In this document: positions 4,511-5,109 of the stretch, piece by piece
Layout of the letters: each line of letters begins with the position of its first letter
How positions within the stretch are numbered: position 1 is the stretch's first letter
Source of the DNA: Acidobacteriota bacterium
GTDB taxonomy: Bacteria > Acidobacteriota > Terriglobia > Acidiferrales > UBA7541
NCBI GenBank assembly: GCA_003161495.1
Contig: PMOP01000250.1
Span: forward strand, 1 to 5,109
DNA length: 5,109 nt
Reading direction: 5' to 3'
The notes under the pieces: generated by a model
Database searches by the model: none
Seen by the model: only the letters and a program-made list of their open reading frames with translations
What the model was told of the DNA's origin: nothing
Position numbers and translations under genes: made by a program

Positions 4511-5109
4511 ATGACGCGGAGTTTAACCCTGATTACAGCGTGCGCGCTGGCCCTGGCCACATTCGCGCCCGCACGCGCGCAAGATGCGACACCCTCTTCT
4601 TCGCCTTCGCTCGGTGACATTGCGCGACAGGCCCAAAAGGACAAAGACAAGGATAAAGCCAATAAGGCCTCCGCTAAGGTTTTCACCAACGAGGATTTCT
4701 CCTCCAACGCGGGCGGTGTTTCCGGCACCCTGGGAGGAGGCATTGGGCCGATCGGGCAGACGCCAGCCGTGGGCAAATCCGCGGACACACTTTCACCGGC
4801 AGAGAAGCTGGCGAAGACGGAAATCCTGCTGAACTATATTGAATCCCTGGACCGCGCCACTCTGGTTCACAATGCTTTAAACGGCAAAGATGTTGAATTT
4901 CCGGGCCGCGCCAAATGGGAAGAGCGATTAGTCGCCGCCAGGCAGGTCTACGTATCGCAAGGGCGGGACATGATTCAAAATGCCAAAGAAATCGTGGCTT
5001 CCGCCGATGGCCTGAAAGCCGTCGCCGCGCAAAACCCGAGCGACCCTCGCGTGAAGGAAATGGGCGTCAAGTTGCAGTCTCTTATCCGAGATGCCGTCCG
5101 AACCGATTC
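4511..5109 (+). CDS. Secreted protein of unknown function, N-terminal 199 residues (runs off the window)
   Basis: The frame is open from ATG 4511 to the last base, so the C-terminus is missing. It begins with a Sec signal peptide: MTRS, a hydrophobic core LTLITACALALATFAP, and a likely type I cleavage after A-R-A (21-23) before QDATPSSS. The Cys at 11 is inside the core and not in a good lipobox, so a lipoprotein is unlikely. Next come LGDIARQAQ (34-42), a charged low-complexity run KDKDKDKANKASAK (43-56), KVFTNEDFSSN (56-66) and a Gly-rich linker (GGVSGTLGGGIGPIG, 68-82). From about residue 95 the sequence is mainly helical and charged (LSPAEKLAKTEILLNYIESL, then WEERLVAARQVYVSQGRDMI), suggesting a coiled or helical-bundle domain. 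The LGD-ARQ...K-rich...VFTNED start is one I associate with periplasmic proteins of Acidobacteriota; no function is known to me. The Shine-Dalgarno AAAGGGAG supports the start. Confidence 0.85.
   Translation, partial: MTRSLTLITACALALATFAPARAQDATPSSSPSLGDIARQAQKDKDKDKANKASAKVFTNEDFSSNAGGVSGTLGGGIGPIGQTPAVGKSADTLSPAEKLAKTEILLNYIESLDRATLVHNALNGKDVEFPGRAKWEERLVAARQVYVSQGRDMIQNAKEIVASADGLKAVAAQNPSDPRVKEMGVKLQSLIRDAVRTD

Noticed and set aside
4495..4788. Minus-strand frame of 97 codons
   Set aside because: Antisense to the signal peptide and linker of the secreted protein; its hydrophobic stretch mirrors the charged Lys/Asp repeat (complement gives Leu/Ser).

Overview
The window most likely comes from an Acidobacteriota-like soil bacterium (Terriglobia type). 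This is an inference from three things: the form of the RpoD C-terminus, a partial secreted protein with the 'LGDIARQ ... K-rich ... KVFTNEDF' start that I associate with acidobacterial proteins, and the moderately GC-rich, E. coli-like codon landscape. No sequence search was possible. The region looks chromosomal. I saw no insertion sequence, CRISPR array, tRNA, rRNA or phage gene.

Layout. (1) Positions 1-309 on the plus strand are the 3' end of rpoD, the housekeeping sigma factor, covering region 4. (2) Positions 322-3097 (possibly 3148) hold a minus-strand cluster. In transcription order it is a 12-segment MFS exporter, an atypical SDR (NAD(P)-binding, epimerase-like) protein 21 nt behind it, then after a 59-nt gap with its own candidate promoter a pair of tiny HicB-fold genes (53 and 71 aa) whose stop and start overlap by 4 nt. 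The first of the pair is easily missed because of its size. The cluster converges on rpoD with only 12 nt between stop codons. (3) Positions 3098-3364 are a divergent, partly AT-rich regulatory region. (4) Positions 3365-4339 on the plus strand encode a Hanks-type Ser/Thr kinase with a single C-terminal membrane anchor and a nucleotide-binding loop that has lost its glycines. (5) Positions 4340-4510 are non-coding, with a possible terminator and a strong ribosome binding site. (6) From 4511 to the window edge runs the N-terminal 199 residues of a Sec-exported protein of unknown function.

How the genes may work together. The MFS exporter and the SDR are close enough to be co-transcribed, but no shared pathway can be read from the sequence. 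The two HicB-fold proteins are probably translationally coupled and may form a heteromer; no HicA toxin is visible. The kinase is divergent from the exporter, so they may share a control region. The most notable points are the tandem HicB-fold pair without a toxin and the glycine-less kinase loop.
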